Part shown: positions 62,120-64,000 of the stretch, one piece after another
How positions within the stretch are numbered: the first letter of the stretch is position 1
Layout of the letters: each line of letters begins with the position of its first letter
Source: Micropruina glycogenica
Lineage (GTDB): Bacteria > Actinomycetota > Actinomycetes > Propionibacteriales > Propionibacteriaceae
Strand: one strand, 5' to 3'
Length of the DNA stretch: 64,000 nt
NCBI RefSeq assembly: GCF_039524395.1
Contig: NZ_BAAAGO010000007.1
Made by a program: the position numbers and the translations under genes
Notes under the pieces: generated by a model
Told to the model about the DNA's origin: nothing
Seen by the model: the letters and a program-made list of their open reading frames with translations, nothing else
The model's database searches: none

Positions 62120-64000
62120 GTGCCCGAGACAGACATCGCCGAGGCGATCCTCGCCGCCGCGGTGGCGGGTATCGAGGGTGCGCAACGTCCCGGCCAGCAC
62201 CAGATGGCGGCGGCGGTCGGCGAGGCTCTGGCCGGTGGTGATCATCTGCTGGTGCAGGCCGGTACGGGCACCGGCAAGTCGCTGGGCTACCTGGCCCCGG
62301 CGCTGGCTCAACTGGTGCAGGCGCCCGACGATCGCATCGTGGTGGCCACCGCCACCCTGGCCCTGCAGGCGCAGCTTGCCCGCAAAGACATTCCCACCGC
62401 ACTCGCGGCGTGCGAACAGGTGACCGGACGGTCGGTGAAGCACGCGATCTTGAAGGGCCGCACGAACTACGCCTGTCTGTATCGGGTGCGCGACGGGCTG
62501 GGCCTCGAGCAGGAGTCGTTGATCGGCGGTCCCGAGCTCGTCGAGGCACTGACCGCGTCGGCCCCGGACGCCTCGTCGAAGGTCGGGGCAGAGGTGGTCG
62601 CGCTGCGCGAGTGGGTCGAGACCGAGGCCCGTGCCAAGGGTCTGGCCGATCGTGACGACGCGCCCAGCCACGGCAACCAGTCGTGGACGCAGGTCTCGAT
62701 ACCGGTGCGCGAGTGCCTCGGGGTGCAGCGCTGCCCCTACGGCGGGGAGTGTTTCGTCGAGCGGTCGCGCGACCGGGCCCGGGCCGCGCAGTTGGTGGTG
62801 ACCAACCACGCGCTGCTGGCCATCGACGCCATGCACGGCGGCACGGCGCTACCCGAGCACGACGGCGTGATCATCGACGAGGCCCATGAGCTGGTCAGCC
62901 GCGTCACCGGGGCCGCGTCGCACGAACTCAGCCCGCAAACGATCGAACGGGTCGCCCGGCGCTGCCTGCCCTGGCTCGACGACGACCTCGGCCTGGACTT
63001 TCTCGACTGCGCCGACACCCTCAAGACGGCATTGGACGATGCCCCGCTCGATCGTGTCGAGGACCCCGACGGTGGGCTCGGGGTGGCGCTCCGGCTGGTT
63101 CGTGACGTTGCCCGCCGGGTGACCTCGGCACTCGGTGGTGACGAGACCGACAACGACCGCAAGCAGGCCGCCGCCGCCGCTAAAGAGGTCTTCGACGTCG
63201 CGGGGCAGTTGGCCGCCATGGCCGCCCACGACGTGGTGTGGGTGTCGGAGCGGGAGCGGTTCGGACGGCAGGTGAATCAGTCGCCGCTGTCGGTGGCCGG
63301 CCTGATGCGCGAGGGTATTTTCGCCAAGCGCCCGGCGGTGCTCACCTCGGCCACGCTCACGATCGGCGGCAACTTCGATGCCGTGGCGGCCTCGGTGGGC
63401 CTCACGGAGCCGTACCAGGCCGACGACGGCGCCGAACCCGAGCTGCCGCGGTGGCGCGGGCTCGACGTCGGCTCACCGTTCGACTACCGGGCGCAGGGCA
63501 TTCTCTACGTTGCGCGTTCGCTGCCGCCGCCCGGCCGCGACGGCATCGGCCCCGACACGCTCGCCGAGGTCGCCGAGCTGGTGTGGGCCGCCGGCGGTCG
63601 CACGCTGGGTCTGTTCGCCTCGCAGCGCGCGGCCGAGGCGGCGGCACTGCACTGCCGGCGCGAACTGCCGGCCATGACGATTCTGTGCCAGGGCGACGCC
63701 CAGTTGGGCGAGCTCACCCGCACGTTCGTCGCAGAGCCCGAAACCAGCCTGTTCGGCACACTCTCGCTGTGGCAGGGCGTCGACGTTCCGGGCGACACGT
63801 GCCGGCTCGTGATCATCGACAAGATTCCGTTCCCGCGGCCCGACGACCCGTTGCTGCAGGCCAGGCAGCGAGCCGTCGCCGAGCGGGGCGGCAACGGCTT
63901 CATGACCGTCGCGGCCACGCATGCCGCACTGCTGCTGGCTCAGGGTTCTGGACGGCTGATCCGCCGGCTGACCGACAAGGGCGTGGTGGCGGTGCTCGAC
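62120..64000 (+). CDS. dinG: DinG-like ATP-dependent DNA helicase (incomplete)
   Basis: 627 codons visible, running off the window without a stop. GTG 62120 with TAGGTT 6 nt upstream and no Shine-Dalgarno. QAGTGTGKS (motif I), iron-sulfur Cys in NYACLYR and CLGVQRCPYGGECF, DEAH in VIIDEAHELV, then TSATLT and LSLWQGVDVPG. XPD-type 5'-3' helicase family; the C-terminal motif VI (QGSGRLIR) is present, so only a short tail is missing. Confidence 0.93.
   Translation, partial: MPETDIAEAILAAAVAGIEGAQRPGQHQMAAAVGEALAGGDHLLVQAGTGTGKSLGYLAPALAQLVQAPDDRIVVATATLALQAQLARKDIPTALAACEQVTGRSVKHAILKGRTNYACLYRVRDGLGLEQESLIGGPELVEALTASAPDASSKVGAEVVALREWVETEARAKGLADRDDAPSHGNQSWTQVSIPVRECLGVQRCPYGGECFVERSRDRARAAQLVVTNHALLAIDAMHGGTALPEHDGVIIDEAHELVSRVTGAASHELSPQTIERVARRCLPWLDDDLGLDFLDCADTLKTALDDAPLDRVEDPDGGLGVALRLVRDVARRVTSALGGDETDNDRKQAAAAAKEVFDVAGQLAAMAAHDVVWVSERERFGRQVNQSPLSVAGLMREGIFAKRPAVLTSATLTIGGNFDAVAASVGLTEPYQADDGAEPELPRWRGLDVGSPFDYRAQGILYVARSLPPPGRDGIGPDTLAEVAELVWAAGGRTLGLFASQRAAEAAALHCRRELPAMTILCQGDAQLGELTRTFVAEPETSLFGTLSLWQGVDVPGDTCRLVIIDKIPFPRPDDPLLQARQRAVAERGGNGFMTVAATHAALLLAQGSGRLIRRLTDKGVVAVLD

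Overview
The window comes from a high-GC actinobacterium. Evidence is the gene content and order (ftsK-rimO-pgsA-cinA-clgR-DUF3046-recA-recX-rny-miaB, then miaA-dapF-hflX), a divergent IclR regulator next to leuCD, an HspR-type (HAIR-like) operator before lon, an actinobacterial SOS box and PafBC-type promoter before recA, and a mycothiol-linked DinB-like protein. Propionibacteriales is my best guess for the order; I am not sure of the family.

Layout. 1-1286: tRNA-Gln, tRNA-Glu, a terminator and a B3/B4-domain gene. 1292-17144: a complete Tn7-like transposon of about 15.9 kb. Its TGTAGG...CCTACA ends are flanked by a 5-bp direct repeat (TGGTG). The right side carries tnsA-tnsB-tnsC-tniQ in one overlapping operon. 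The cargo is a secreted Cys-containing peptide gene followed by a MoxR/DUF4129/DUF58 operon, an IS3 fragment, the fused remnant of a second tnsA-tnsB, a small XRE regulator with an unknown partner, an XRE-ImmA/IrrE protease coupled to a protein with a TGT-like CxCxxC motif, and a PTS EIIA fragment. It sits between the B3/B4 gene and the lon promoter. 17200-31621: lon, an MFS exporter, a GH3 glycosidase, an L,D-transpeptidase lipoprotein, a REP-associated (RAYT-type) transposase inside repeat arrays, ndgR-like/leuC/leuD, plsC and ddl. 31982-36655: rarD, thiL, a lipase-like hydrolase and a gamma-glutamyltransferase. 36931-46440: the core block ftsK to rny. 46596-51180: an accessory block with different codon habits, holding a HEAT-repeat gene behind a MerR-type operator, a convergent MerR-HEAT fusion, and TIGR03086, AraC and VOC genes. 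51287-64000: miaB, GABA catabolism genes (gabT, LysR, aldehyde dehydrogenase), a small antitoxin-like gene, miaA-dapF-hflX, a patch of pseudogene debris, and dinG running off the end.

Intergenic space is unusually rich in repeats. Family A has a GGGGACGGTTCT core, arranged in tandem arrays with array-specific spacers. Family B is an approximately 70-bp imperfect palindrome. Family C is a TCGAGxTxGTCGAGACC motif. Family D is a CCCGGCGAACGCCGGGATC palindrome. The only Y1/HUH-type transposase in the window lies inside family A arrays. In two places a repeat and the 3' tail of the neighbouring gene have been duplicated together.

Several genes (ftsK, rimO, clgR, thiL, the HEAT gene, dinG) have a TANNNT hexamer 6-8 nt before the start codon and no Shine-Dalgarno sequence, which suggests leaderless mRNAs. 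All function calls rest on reading motifs by eye; no database search was run.
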